Assembly: GCF_050920705.1 (NCBI RefSeq) | Contig: NZ_CP154799.1 | Location: 124,001 to 188,000 of the forward strand | DNA: 64,000 bases | Source of the DNA: Regnicoccus_A sp014224355 | GTDB taxonomy: Bacteria > Cyanobacteriota > Cyanobacteriia > PCC-6307 > Cyanobiaceae | Reading direction: 5' to 3' | Shown: positions 41,307 to 51,714 of the stretch, in pieces | Layout: every line of letters starts with the position of its first letter | How positions within the stretch are numbered: position 1 is the stretch's first letter | The notes under the pieces: model-generated | Told to the model about the DNA's origin: nothing | What the model saw: the letters and a program-made list of their open reading frames with translations, nothing else | The model's database searches: none | Program-made: the position numbers and the translations under genes

Positions 41307-42926
41307 TCAGCGCACCGCTGTGGCCAGGGCCTTGCGGCCCTCCACCGGCGCATGCAGCGCCTCCTCCAACGGAGCCATGCCGTAGTCGCGCTCGAGCAGG
41401 GCCATCACGGTGCGGCCGAAATCGCCCGGGTTGGTTTCGAAGGCCTCCAGGCAGATCCGGCCGAACACGCTGCCCATCGGCTCGGGGTTCCAGAGCAGCT
41501 TGCGGGCCGTCCAGGGCATCATGCTCATCGGGTTGTAGCCGGGCTCGAGCAGCCCCTGCTCGAAGCCGTATTGCTCGAGATGGGTGTGGGGCTGAAGGCC
41601 GATGAAGAAGATGGCCGGCTCCACCTTGTCGGCCCCGAAGATGCGCTCCAGTTCGCGGTGATAGGCCACGGTCTGACGGATCGTTTCGGGGCGCTCGTCG
41701 ATCACGTTGAAGGAGTAGTTCACCGACACGTGCTCGCGGAAGCCAGCCCGGGCCAGCAGACGGCAGTTCTCGAGCACGGTGCGCAGGTTGTAGCCCATGC
41801 GCATCTTGCGCACGAGCTCCTGGCTGCCGGAGGTGATGCCGATCTCGAAGTAGTCCATGCCCGTTTCCACCATCAGTTCGGCCAGCTCGGCGTCGAGGTT
41901 GTCGGCGCGGATGTAGGCCGCCCAGCGGATGTCGTTCATGCCCGCCGCCAGGATCGCCCGCAGCAGCTGCTTGGCGTCTTCGATGTAGCGGCGGGCCGGA
42001 ATGAACTGGGCATCGGTGAACCAGAACCCGCGCACGCCGCGGTCGTAGAGCTGGCGCATTTCCGCCACCACCTCCTCCACCGGATTCACCCGCACCGCTT
42101 TGCCTTCCACCACGGTGTACACGCAGTAGCAGCAGTTGTGCGGACAGCCGCGTTTGGTCTGCACGCCCACGTAGAAGTCGCCGCCATCGAGATACCAGTC
42201 GAGCTGGGGCCAGATCGAGGCGATGTAGGTGTAGTCGCAGGCGGTCTTGATCACCCCCTCGGGCTGCTCATGGATCAGTCCCTGCCGCGGCGGCTCCCCC
42301 ACCACGTAGCAGCGCTCGGAAGCCAGGGAGCGCCCACTGATCAGCTTCTCCAGCAGCGGCTCCCCCTCCCCCACCGACACCACGGTGCCCGCTGGCAGGC
42401 TCTTGCCCAGCTGCTCATAGAACACGCTCACCGCCCCGCCGCCGATCACCACCCGGGCCTCGGGATGGAAGCGCCGGGCCCGGCGCAGACCGCGGCGCAC
42501 CAGGCGCAGATTGCGCCAGAGCTCGCCATAGAAGGCCCCCATCAGGCGCAGGCCGCCGAAGGCCCCACGCAGTCGATGCAACGGATTGGAGGAATAGAAC
42601 ACCTCGAAGGAGTTCTGCAGGGGGTTGCCGCCGCGGCCATCCACCGGGGCATAGATCTGGATGTCGCGCCAGGAGAACACCAGCAGGGTGGGGCGGAAGG
42701 CTTCGATCGTGCGCAGCAGCACCCGCTCCACATCGAGCAGGGGCAAGGCCGCCAGATCGAGGATGCGCTGGGGAAGCCCGGGAAAACGCTTGTGCAGGTG
42801 ATCGGCCAGGTACACCGGCCCGATCGGGAAAATTGGATTGCAGGGCAGGCGGATCAGCAGCACCCGCTCATCGGGGGAGGGCTTCGCCGGCGGGTTCGAG
42901 TCCAACTGCTGAAGCGGCCGCGCCAT
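41307..42926 (-). CDS. B12-binding radical SAM protein, annotated in picocyanobacteria as photosystem II high-light acclimation protein
   Basis: The 539-residue protein has a cobalamin-binding-like N-terminal half (VVIGGGAVSVFYEQLG, VSVGEGEPLLEKLI). The radical SAM core has QTKRGCPHNCCYCVYT, a proper CxxxCxxC cluster site, followed by GFWFTDAQFI and YFEIGITSGSQ. The same kind of gene is annotated in marine Synechococcus and Prochlorococcus as a photosystem II high-light acclimation radical SAM protein. Here it is divergent from psbA, which fits that label, though its reaction is unknown. Confidence 0.85.
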   Translation of the reverse strand: MARPLQQLDSNPPAKPSPDERVLLIRLPCNPIFPIGPVYLADHLHKRFPGLPQRILDLAALPLLDVERVLLRTIEAFRPTLLVFSWRDIQIYAPVDGRGGNPLQNSFEVFYSSNPLHRLRGAFGGLRLMGAFYGELWRNLRLVRRGLRRARRFHPEARVVIGGGAVSVFYEQLGKSLPAGTVVSVGEGEPLLEKLISGRSLASERCYVVGEPPRQGLIHEQPEGVIKTACDYTYIASIWPQLDWYLDGGDFYVGVQTKRGCPHNCCYCVYTVVEGKAVRVNPVEEVVAEMRQLYDRGVRGFWFTDAQFIPARRYIEDAKQLLRAILAAGMNDIRWAAYIRADNLDAELAELMVETGMDYFEIGITSGSQELVRKMRMGYNLRTVLENCRLLARAGFREHVSVNYSFNVIDERPETIRQTVAYHRELERIFGADKVEPAIFFIGLQPHTHLEQYGFEQGLLEPGYNPMSMMPWTARKLLWNPEPMGSVFGRICLEAFETNPGDFGRTVMALLERDYGMAPLEEALHAPVEGRKALATAVR

Positions 42927-43027
42927 CGGATCTCACAGGCCAGCTCGGACGCTAACAAGCGTGCACCCGGGGCAGCGCCTCCAACAGATCCTGCGCCCGC
43001 CCTCCAGCGGAAGCAAACCTTAAGCGG

Positions 43028-43057
43028 TTCACACATCCTGCAATGGTCTGTTACATT
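43028..43057 (+). promoter_or_regulatory. Possible psbA promoter
   Basis: TTCACA (43028-43033) and TACATT (43052-43057) are spaced by 18 bases, about 100 bases before the psbA ATG. The spacing and motifs fit a sigma-70-type promoter, but the match is moderate. Confidence 0.45.
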
Positions 43058-43156
43058 GTGTCAGGCGAAGGGCTTTCGGGCCCACCGAACGGGTTTCCCG
43101 CTCCGGCATTTCGTCCTACCTAACCGACCCCTCCGGGGGCCTCTTACCTCGCTCTC

Positions 43157-44236
43157 ATGACCACCACCCTTCAGCAGCGCCAGGGCGCGTCTGCCTGGAG
43201 CCAGTTCTGCGAGTGGGTCACCTCCACCAACAACCGTCTCTACGTCGGTTGGTTCGGTGTGCTGATGATCCCCACCCTGCTGGCTGCCACGATCTGCTTC
43301 ATCGTGGCCTTCGTCGCTGCTCCTCCCGTCGACATCGACGGCATCCGTGAGCCCGTTGCCGGCTCCCTCCTCTACGGCAACAACATCATCTCCGGCGCCG
43401 TTGTTCCTTCGAGCAACGCCATCGGCCTGCACTTCTACCCGATCTGGGAAGCCGCCAGCCTCGATGAGTGGCTGTACAACGGCGGTCCCTACCAGCTGGT
43501 GATCTTCCACTTCCTGATCGGCGTCTTCTGCTACATGGGCCGCGAGTGGGAACTCTCCTACCGCCTCGGCATGCGCCCCTGGATCTGCGTGGCCTACAGC
43601 GCCCCCGTGGCCGCTGCCTCGGCTGTGTTCCTGATCTACCCCTTCGGTCAGGGCTCCTTCTCCGACGGCATGCCCCTCGGCATCTCCGGCACCTTCAACT
43701 ACATGCTGGTGTTCCAGGCTGAGCACAACATCCTGATGCATCCCTTCCACATGCTGGGTGTGGCCGGTGTGTTCGGTGGCTCCCTGTTCTCCGCCATGCA
43801 CGGTTCACTGGTGACCAGCTCCCTGGTGCGTGAAACCACCGAGAGCGAGAGCCAGAACTACGGTTACAAGTTCGGTCAGGAAGAAGAGACCTACAACATC
43901 GTGGCTGCCCACGGTTACTTCGGTCGCCTGATCTTCCAGTACGCCTCCTTCAACAACAGCCGCAGCCTGCACTTCTTCCTGGCTGCCTGGCCTGTGATCG
44001 GCATCTGGTTCACCGCCCTCGGCGTGAGCACGATGGCCTTCAACCTGAACGGTTTCAACTTCAACCAGTCGATCCTCGACGGCCAGGGCCGCGTGATCAA
44101 CACCTGGGCTGATGTGCTGAACCGCGCTGGTCTGGGCATGGAAGTGATGCACGAGCGCAACGCTCACAACTTCCCCCTGGACCTGGCTTCTGCTGAAGCC
44201 ACTCCCGTGGCGCTGACCGCTCCTGCGATCGGCTGA
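43157..44236 (+). CDS. psbA: Photosystem II D1 protein, high-light (E130) form
   Basis: D1 carries the special-pair chlorophylls, the pheophytin, QB and the Mn-cluster ligands in photosystem II. The 359-residue length is standard. Residue 130 is Glu (YMGREWEL), the signature of the D1:2 high-light form rather than Gln of D1:1. Key blocks include LGMRPWICVAYSAP (Y161 region), HPFHMLGVAGVFGG and GYFGRLIFQYASFNNSRS (QB site). The C-terminus HERNAHNFPLDLA would be cut by CtpA after A344, leaving a 15-residue extension to remove. A strong terminator follows. Confidence 0.98.
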   Translation: MTTTLQQRQGASAWSQFCEWVTSTNNRLYVGWFGVLMIPTLLAATICFIVAFVAAPPVDIDGIREPVAGSLLYGNNIISGAVVPSSNAIGLHFYPIWEAASLDEWLYNGGPYQLVIFHFLIGVFCYMGREWELSYRLGMRPWICVAYSAPVAAASAVFLIYPFGQGSFSDGMPLGISGTFNYMLVFQAEHNILMHPFHMLGVAGVFGGSLFSAMHGSLVTSSLVRETTESESQNYGYKFGQEEETYNIVAAHGYFGRLIFQYASFNNSRSLHFFLAAWPVIGIWFTALGVSTMAFNLNGFNFNQSILDGQGRVINTWADVLNRAGLGMEVMHERNAHNFPLDLASAEATPVALTAPAIG

Positions 44237-44283
44237 TGCGGCCGGTGGGTCCACCCGGACCCACCACCTGCATCACCACAACG

Positions 44284-44312
44284 AAAGCCCCTGCTTCGGC
44301 AGGGGCTTTTTT
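44284..44312 (+). terminator. psbA intrinsic terminator
   Basis: AAGCCCCTGC and GCAGGGGCTT form a perfect GC-rich stem around a TTCG tetraloop, followed by a T run (44307-44312). It lies about 50 bases after the psbA stop. Confidence 0.92.
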
Positions 44313-44337
44313 GTGTGGATCCATCGGCCCGAAGGCC

Positions 44338-44832
44338 TCAGCGGTAGGGGGCCAGGCCGAAGCCCTCCGCCTCGCTGGGGCTCTGCGGGGCCGGTGTGGC
44401 CCTGCCGATCGCCGGCCCACGCCTTCCGGGAAAGCTCCCTCCCCTTTCTCCGAATTCCGCGAGGAGGGCCTGGCATCCTCCGGCGCTGCGGATGGCGGCA
44501 TCGACTCGCTGCAGGGGAATGGCCTCGCCCCAGCCCGGTTGCCAGCCCCTGCTCTCCCCGAAGCCCTGGAGTCTCTGGCGGGCCTGGCTGCGGCTGATCA
44601 CGCCACTGCGCAACTGGCAGGTGGTGACCGCCAGGCTGGCCAGCTGCTCACCCTGGGGCCGGTTCCGCCCCGTCCCCGCCGGGCTCCGGAAGGGGGCCGG
44701 ACCTGGGAGCGCCAGGGGGTTTGGAGCTGGAAACAGCCGAGGACCGAGCGTCGGCGACTGCAGCGGTCCTGCGTATCCGCCGCCCAGCTGGGAGAGGGCG
44801 GCCATGGCGAGCTGAAGCAGAAGGTTGTTCAT
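44338..44832 (-). CDS. Hypothetical secreted Pro/Gly-rich protein
   Basis: The 164-residue protein has a hydrophobic N-terminus (MNNLLLQLAMAALSQL) that may be a signal peptide, then a Pro-rich linker. A helical block follows (QLASLAVTTCQLRSGVISRS, residues about 63-120) ending DAAIRSAGGCQALLAEFG, with two cysteines that could pair. I do not recognise a family. The start overlaps the stop of the upstream metalloprotease-like gene (ATGA), so the two are expressed together and may act in the same compartment. Confidence 0.6.
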   Translation of the reverse strand: MNNLLLQLAMAALSQLGGGYAGPLQSPTLGPRLFPAPNPLALPGPAPFRSPAGTGRNRPQGEQLASLAVTTCQLRSGVISRSQARQRLQGFGESRGWQPGWGEAIPLQRVDAAIRSAGGCQALLAEFGERGGSFPGRRGPAIGRATPAPQSPSEAEGFGLAPYR

Positions 44833-45323
44833 GGCCGGGAGGACGCTGAGGTTGGAGAGCAGTAGCGATCGAACAGCTGCAACACCTGCTCGGGTGGCAG
44901 CTGGGCTGTGTATCGGGCCTCGAGTTCAGCGAGTTGCTGCCCCCTGGGATAAGCCCTCAGCGAACGCAGGTCGTCCGGGGCGTAACTGGCCAGACTGCGG
45001 GCCATCGATCGATGGTGCTGCCGATGGGTGATGGAGCCACCGACGCAGGCCTGCATCCGATGGGTGGCCTCATGAGCCAGGGTGTTCCACACCGCCGCCG
45101 GTGAGCGGTGGGACCGGCAGATCACAATCGTGTCGTTGCCGGAGTGATACAGACCCTGGAGCCCCCGCTGGGGACAGCTGCGCTGGATCACCGTGACTCC
45201 GGCGGAGCCCAGCCGGGCTCGGAGGGTGTCGATGGCCTCCCAGGTGGTGGCGGCTGCAGGCCCCCCGGCGAAAGCCAGGGTCATGCCGAGAGCGATCAAA
45301 AAAGGTCGATGGGGGATCTCCAT
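44829..45323 (-). CDS. Secreted HEXXH-type putative metalloprotease
   Basis: The 164-residue protein has a signal peptide (MEIPHRPFLIALGMTLAFAG, probably cut near PAAA). The mature part contains NTLAHEATHRMQAC, an HEXXH zinc-binding motif, and three to four cysteines. The third zinc ligand is not obvious. Small secreted proteins of this kind occur in Synechococcus without a known substrate. It precedes the Pro/Gly-rich secreted protein with a 4-base overlap. A GTG at 45329 is an alternative start. Confidence 0.65.
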   Translation of the reverse strand: MEIPHRPFLIALGMTLAFAGGPAAATTWEAIDTLRARLGSAGVTVIQRSCPQRGLQGLYHSGNDTIVICRSHRSPAAVWNTLAHEATHRMQACVGGSITHRQHHRSMARSLASYAPDDLRSLRAYPRGQQLAELEARYTAQLPPEQVLQLFDRYCSPTSASSRP

Positions 45324-45461
45324 CCGCACAACAGCATCTCGGTGCTTTCAGCATCCTGCTGAGCCAGGGCTGATGGCATCCCCCGTTCAGGGGATCTTCA
45401 CGGGCTGAAGACGCTCAGAAGCAAAGCCGTTGCGTAGGCTCCAGGTCAGAAGGACGAGGAG

Positions 45462-46553
45462 ATGGGCAGCAGCTTCGGGCAACTCTTCAGGGTCAGCACC
45501 TTCGGCGAATCCCACGGTGGTGGTGTGGGTGTGATCGTCGACGGCTGCCCACCCCGACTCGCCCTGGACCCGGAAGCCATTCAGGCGGAGCTCGATCGCA
45601 GGAAGCCCGGCCAGAGCAGGATCACCACCCCCCGTAAGGAAGCCGACCGCGTCGAGATCCTCAGCGGGCTGCTGGACGGGGTCACCCTGGGCACGCCGAT
45701 CGCCATGGTGGTGCGCAACAAGGACCAGCGCCCCGGCGATTACAGCGAGATGGCGGTGGCGTTCCGGCCCTCCCACGCCGACGCCACCTACCAGGCGAAG
45801 TACGGCATCCAGGCCCGCAGCGGCGGCGGCAGGGCCTCGGCGCGGGAAACGATCGGCCGGGTGGCGGCCGGAGCCATCGCCAAACAACTGCTGGCCAGGG
45901 CCCATGGCACCGAGGTGATCGCCTGGGTGAAGCGCATCCACACGATCGAAGCCAGCAGCATCGATCCAGCGAGCGTGACCCTCGAGGCCGTGGAGGGCAA
46001 CATCGTGCGCTGCCCCGATGCCGCCTGCGCCGAGCGCATGATCGAGCGCATCGAGGCGATCGGCCGCGAGGGCGACTCCTGCGGCGGGGTGATCGAGTGC
46101 GTGGTGCGTCACGCGCCGGTGGGGCTGGGCATGCCCGTCTTCGACAAGCTGGAGGCTGATCTGGCCAAGGCCGTGATGTCGCTGCCGGCCACCAAGGGGT
46201 TCGAGATCGGCTCCGGCTTCGCCGGCACCCTGCTGCGGGGCAGCCAGCACAACGACGCCTTCCTGGCCACCGAGGATGGATCGCTGCGCACCGCCACCAA
46301 CAACTCCGGCGGCATCCAGGGCGGCATCAGCAACGGCGAAACCATCGTGCTGCGGGTGGCCTTCAAGCCCACCGCCACGATCCGCAAGGCCCAGCAGACC
46401 GTGACCTCAAGCGGGGAAGCCACCGTGCTGGAGGCCAAGGGCCGCCACGACCCCTGCGTGCTGCCGCGGGCGGTGCCGATGGTGGAAGCGATGGTGGCCC
46501 TGGTGCTGGCCGACCACCTGCTGCGCCAGCAGGCTCAGTGCAGCCTCTGGTGA
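45462..46553 (+). CDS. aroC: Chorismate synthase
   Basis: This enzyme makes chorismate from EPSP, the last common step of aromatic amino-acid synthesis, using reduced FMN. The 363-residue protein has MGSSFGQLFRVSTFGESHGG, RRKPGQSRITTPRKE, RSGGGRASARETIGRVAAGA and NNSGGIQGGISNGE, all family signatures, and a C-terminal AVPMVEAMVALVLADH. The length is normal. Its last 19 bases overlap the 3' end of the convergent KDPG aldolase gene. Confidence 0.97.
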   Translation: MGSSFGQLFRVSTFGESHGGGVGVIVDGCPPRLALDPEAIQAELDRRKPGQSRITTPRKEADRVEILSGLLDGVTLGTPIAMVVRNKDQRPGDYSEMAVAFRPSHADATYQAKYGIQARSGGGRASARETIGRVAAGAIAKQLLARAHGTEVIAWVKRIHTIEASSIDPASVTLEAVEGNIVRCPDAACAERMIERIEAIGREGDSCGGVIECVVRHAPVGLGMPVFDKLEADLAKAVMSLPATKGFEIGSGFAGTLLRGSQHNDAFLATEDGSLRTATNNSGGIQGGISNGETIVLRVAFKPTATIRKAQQTVTSSGEATVLEAKGRHDPCVLPRAVPMVEAMVALVLADHLLRQQAQCSLW

Positions 46554-47186
46554 AAGGCTGAGGGATAGGCCTGCACCCAGCGCGTCAGTCCAGGATCCAG
46601 TGCTGGTGGTGCACCCACTACGCTGGCGACCGCGAACAGCCTGGACCCCAGGGCCAGGGCATTCACCCCCGCCTCGAGCCAACCGCTGAGGTCAGCAACC
46701 CCAAGACCCCCGGCCGCGATGCAGAAGGGCAAGGGGCCCAGCGCCCCGGACAGGGAACTCCAGTAGGACGGCCCCAGGGCATTGGCCGGGAAGAGCTTCA
46801 CTGCCGTGCAGCCCAGCCCGACCGCCTGCTGCACCTCGGTGGGGGAGAAGACCCCCGGCACCAGGGTGATCCCCAGCTGCCGGGCCGCTGCCAGCAGCTG
46901 GGGATCGAGCACGGGTGAGACCGCAAAGGAGAAACCGGCGTGATGGGCCGCCTCCAGCGCCTGAAGTGTGCGCACCGAAGCGGCCCCGAAGCGCATGGTC
47001 GGGAAGCACCGGGCCAGTTCATGGCACTCCTGGCTCCAGCCTGGCCAGGGGCTCCAGGCGATCTCCACATGGCGCAGCCCGGCCGCGTTCAGGAGCGCGA
47101 TCCGGGCCTTGGCCTCCAGCGGGCGGACCGGGCGCAGCACCGCCAGCAGCGGCAGCGCCCGGAGTTCATCGAGAAGAAGCCGGGGC

Positions 47187-47212
<26 letters not shown>
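46535..47212 (-). CDS. eda: KDPG/KHG aldolase
   Basis: The 225-residue protein matches 2-dehydro-3-deoxyphosphogluconate aldolase of the Entner-Doudoroff pathway. It has LLAVLRPVRPLEAKARIAL, GLRHVEIAWSP (catalytic Glu), VPGVFSPTEVQQAVGLGC, AVKLFPANALGPSYW (Schiff-base Lys) and a final GVNALALGSRLF. The start overlaps the 3' end of ftsH by 26 bases, so it is probably read from the ftsH transcript. Its 3' end overlaps convergent aroC. Confidence 0.88.
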
Positions 47213-49031
<1,819 letters not shown>

Positions 49032-49085
49032 CCTGCGTGCTCCTGAGAGTTGAAGTAACAGAATGTTAACCGTCGCCGAGACCCG

Positions 49086-50258
49086 TCAGGCGGAGCGCAG
49101 CACCTCCACCACACTACGAAAGGCGAACCACTCCGGGATCTCCTCGCCGCTGCGCAGCATCTGCCGGAACTGGGTTCCGCTCAATTTCTTCACATGCAAC
49201 CCCCGCGCCTGGGCGTGCTCGGCCGTCACGTAGCCCTCCTCTTCGGTGTACACCAGGTTCAGTGACGGCACCGTCTCCATGCCCAGCTCCGGCGCGTTGT
49301 CACGGGCAAAGTCCTGGGCGTCGTAGGGACCGTAGAAGTCCTCGCCGCTCAGGGAGCTCTTGCAGCCCGCCATGTCGCGGCCGATGATGAAGTGGGTGCA
49401 GCCGTAGTTCTTGCGGATGATCATGTGCTGCAGCGCCTCCCGAGGCCCCGCCATGTGCATGGCGTAGGGCAGGTAGGCCCAGCGGATGCGTGGGTTGGCC
49501 ACCTCCGCCGCCAGCCGTTCGTAGGTCTGGAAGCGCACCTCACCGGCGATATCGTCCTCCTGGGTGGGACCGCAGGTGGGATGAACCAGCACCACCCCCG
49601 ACTCACTGACGTTCGTGGCGTGGAGCGCGCGGGTGAACAGCTCGTAGTGGGCCCGATGAATCGGGTTGCGGCACTGGAAGGCCACCACATCCTCGCCATG
49701 GGGCAGATCGGCGCGGACCTGGGCGGGGGTGCGGCAGGGGAACACCCGCCGGGGCAGCTCAAGGCCCTGCAACGCGCCGCCCAGGTAATAGCGCCCCCGC
49801 TCAGTGGCGATCATGCGCACCGCGGGATGCTCCAGCGAGGTGGTGCCGTAGCAACCTTTGGCCTCCTTGACCTTGTCGGGCTCCCAGCGGCTCTCCACCG
49901 TGAGCACCGCCAGCTCCTGCCCCTGGTAGGTGAGCAGCAGCCTCTGCCCCACCGCCACGTCCGCCTGGTCGGTGTCGAACACGATCGGCAGCCCGAACAG
50001 CAGCCCTGAGGTGGTGCGGTATCCCGCCACCACGGCGTCGTAATCCTCCTGGTGCATGAAGCCCAGCAGCGGAGAGAAGCCGCCCACCACCAACAGCTCC
50101 ACATCGCAGGCGTTGCGGTGGCTGCACTCCAGCACCCGATCCACATCTGCCGTCACCGCCTGGCGCTCGGCCTCGGAAACCATCAGGTCCACCAGCGTTC
50201 CGCCGTGGGGCGGGATCAGGCCTGTGCTGGAGCGTCCGGTGGCAGAGGCGGTGGTCAT
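49086..50258 (-). CDS. sat: Sulfate adenylyltransferase
   Basis: This enzyme makes APS from ATP and sulfate, the entry step of sulfate assimilation, and so supplies the PAPS needed by the sulfotransferases in the window. The 390-residue protein has GFSPLLGFMHQEDYD, VVAFQCRNPIHRAHYELF (QxRNPxHxxH site), VHPTCGPTQEDDI and IIGRDMAGCKS. The ATG at 50258 is preferred; a longer frame to 50291 adds 11 unconserved residues. It lies downstream of psbO, separated by a terminator. Confidence 0.96.
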   Translation of the reverse strand: MTTASATGRSSTGLIPPHGGTLVDLMVSEAERQAVTADVDRVLECSHRNACDVELLVVGGFSPLLGFMHQEDYDAVVAGYRTTSGLLFGLPIVFDTDQADVAVGQRLLLTYQGQELAVLTVESRWEPDKVKEAKGCYGTTSLEHPAVRMIATERGRYYLGGALQGLELPRRVFPCRTPAQVRADLPHGEDVVAFQCRNPIHRAHYELFTRALHATNVSESGVVLVHPTCGPTQEDDIAGEVRFQTYERLAAEVANPRIRWAYLPYAMHMAGPREALQHMIIRKNYGCTHFIIGRDMAGCKSSLSGEDFYGPYDAQDFARDNAPELGMETVPSLNLVYTEEEGYVTAEHAQARGLHVKKLSGTQFRQMLRSGEEIPEWFAFRSVVEVLRSA

Positions 50259-50308
50259 GGAGGCCTTCGGCAGGTGGCGCGATTGTTCCACACCATCGTG
50301 ACTCGATG

Positions 50309-50332
50309 AAAAAGGGCCCCAATGGGGGCCCG
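50309..50332 (-). terminator. psbO intrinsic terminator
   Basis: On the minus strand GGGCCCCCATTGGGGCCC forms a GC-rich hairpin followed by TTTTT. It lies about 70 bases after the psbO stop and before sat. Confidence 0.85.
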
Positions 50333-50400
50333 GATGATGCGCCGGCGATCACGGCTGAAGGAATCGAAGGCCAGCCACGCAGGGGCCTCTGATCTCTGGT

Positions 50401-51222
50401 TCAGACCTGCTCGAGGCGGCCGTAGAGCTGGCCGGTGACCTTCACGTCCACGGCAGTCTTTCCGCCCATGTCGGTGTCGGAGGGCTGGACCGCTGTGAAC
50501 ACACCCGCGAACTCACCGGTGGCGTTGTCCACCTTGGTGATCGAGAAGCTCATCGTGCCTTTGCCCTCGATGTACTGCTTGACGTTTTCCCTGGTGAGGT
50601 CCTCGTCGTCACCGGCAGGCACCAGGCCGACAGCACTGCTGTAACCGGTGGTCAGTCCACGACCCTTGGGATCGAGGAAGTTGCTGGTGCGGTAGCTGGG
50701 GGTGCGGTAGACGCCCTCGAAATCCGTGCTGGTGCTGATGGCGGCGGCCCCACCGGCGGTGGCGAGCAACTCCTTGCTGGAGAAGGTGAAGGGCACCTCC
50801 TCCCCGCCGGGCATCAGAACGGTGATCGGCTGGAAGTCGATGCCGCCGAGCTCCTTGAAGGTGAGCGTGTCGCCGTCGATGCTGAGATCGCCGTAGACCT
50901 GATCAAGGCTGGAGGTGTAGCGGGTGAGGATCTTGCCGGCCACGAACTGGGCCTCCTGGCGCTTGTTGGCCGGCTCACCCTTCACGAACACTTCGCTGGG
51001 GTGGAGGCAGATTTCACGCAGCTGGTAGCGGCTTGAAGGATCCAGGGGGATGGATCCACGGGCCGAGTCCGGAAGGGTCGGGCAGTCGTTGGCCTTGCCG
51101 GTGTTGACGATGTCGTCGTAGGTGACATTGGCCCGTTCAACGGCTGAGGCACCGCCACCGCACGCTGTGACCAGCGTCAGGCAGAGCGCCAGCACAAGGG
51201 CCAGCAGGGGTCGAAAACGCAT
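50401..51222 (-). CDS. psbO: Photosystem II manganese-stabilising protein PsbO
   Basis: The protein begins MRFRPLLALVLALCLTLVTACGGG, a lipoprotein-type signal with a TAC lipobox. The mature part has TYDDIVNTGKANDCP, YQLREICLHPSEVFVK (the second cysteine of the conserved disulfide), KELGGIDFQPITVLMPGGEEVPFTF and NFLDPKGRGLTTGYSSAVGL, all PsbO signatures. It stabilises the Mn4Ca cluster on the lumenal side. The ATG at 51222 fits the signal peptide better than a GTG/ATG five codons earlier. A terminator follows. Confidence 0.96.
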   Translation of the reverse strand: MRFRPLLALVLALCLTLVTACGGGASAVERANVTYDDIVNTGKANDCPTLPDSARGSIPLDPSSRYQLREICLHPSEVFVKGEPANKRQEAQFVAGKILTRYTSSLDQVYGDLSIDGDTLTFKELGGIDFQPITVLMPGGEEVPFTFSSKELLATAGGAAAISTSTDFEGVYRTPSYRTSNFLDPKGRGLTTGYSSAVGLVPAGDDEDLTRENVKQYIEGKGTMSFSITKVDNATGEFAGVFTAVQPSDTDMGGKTAVDVKVTGQLYGRLEQV

Positions 51223-51357
51223 TGGGAGAAGCCGCACGAGCAGGGTGAAACCTTGGAGATGGGTGCGCCAGCGGCGATCCTACAGATGAAAAACCCAGGT
51301 CCCGATAGCATGTTGCGGCTCTCAACAACCCGTAGGACGGGACGCCGGATTGCAGCC

Positions 51358-51714
51358 ATGACCACAGGTCCACACGCTCCGGCCGAGGGCCAGGATCCCC
51401 AGCAGCACCTGGACCAGCAGCACCTGGAAGCACTGATCCAGGAGGCCCATCAGCTCGCCGCACGACTGGAAGGCAACCCCGAGGAGCTGCTGACCCTGCT
51501 GCGGGAACTTGAAACCCTGCACCGCTCGATCCAGGAGGGCCCGTTCCGGCGCAGCCTCCCGGAGGACCGCCAGCAGCTTTTCGCCCTGCTCAAGGACATG
51601 GAACGCAGCGGCGGCTGGCCCTACATCCCCCGCCTGCAGCTGCGCACCTTCATGGATCTGCTGCAGCGCAACGACCGGCCAGCCCCAGAGCAAGAGCCTC
51701 CTCTGGCGGCCTGA
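51358..51714 (+). CDS. Conserved hypothetical cyanobacterial protein
   Basis: The 118-residue protein starts at the ATG at 51358. After a Gln/His-rich N-terminus (QDPQQHLDQQHLEALIQE) it is helical (ARLEGNPEELLTLLRELETL, then RSLPEDRQQLFALLKDMERS) and ends PYIPRLQLRTFMDLLQ. I recognise no enzyme motif; the helical make-up suggests a small structural or regulatory protein. Its last 65 bases overlap the 3' end of convergent coaBC. Confidence 0.65.
   Translation: MTTGPHAPAEGQDPQQHLDQQHLEALIQEAHQLAARLEGNPEELLTLLRELETLHRSIQEGPFRRSLPEDRQQLFALLKDMERSGGWPYIPRLQLRTFMDLLQRNDRPAPEQEPPLAA

Noticed and set aside
41352..43160. A 602-codon plus-strand open frame opposite the radical SAM gene
   Set aside because: Antisense shadow without any recognisable domain; the minus strand has the CxxxCxxC motif and normal composition.
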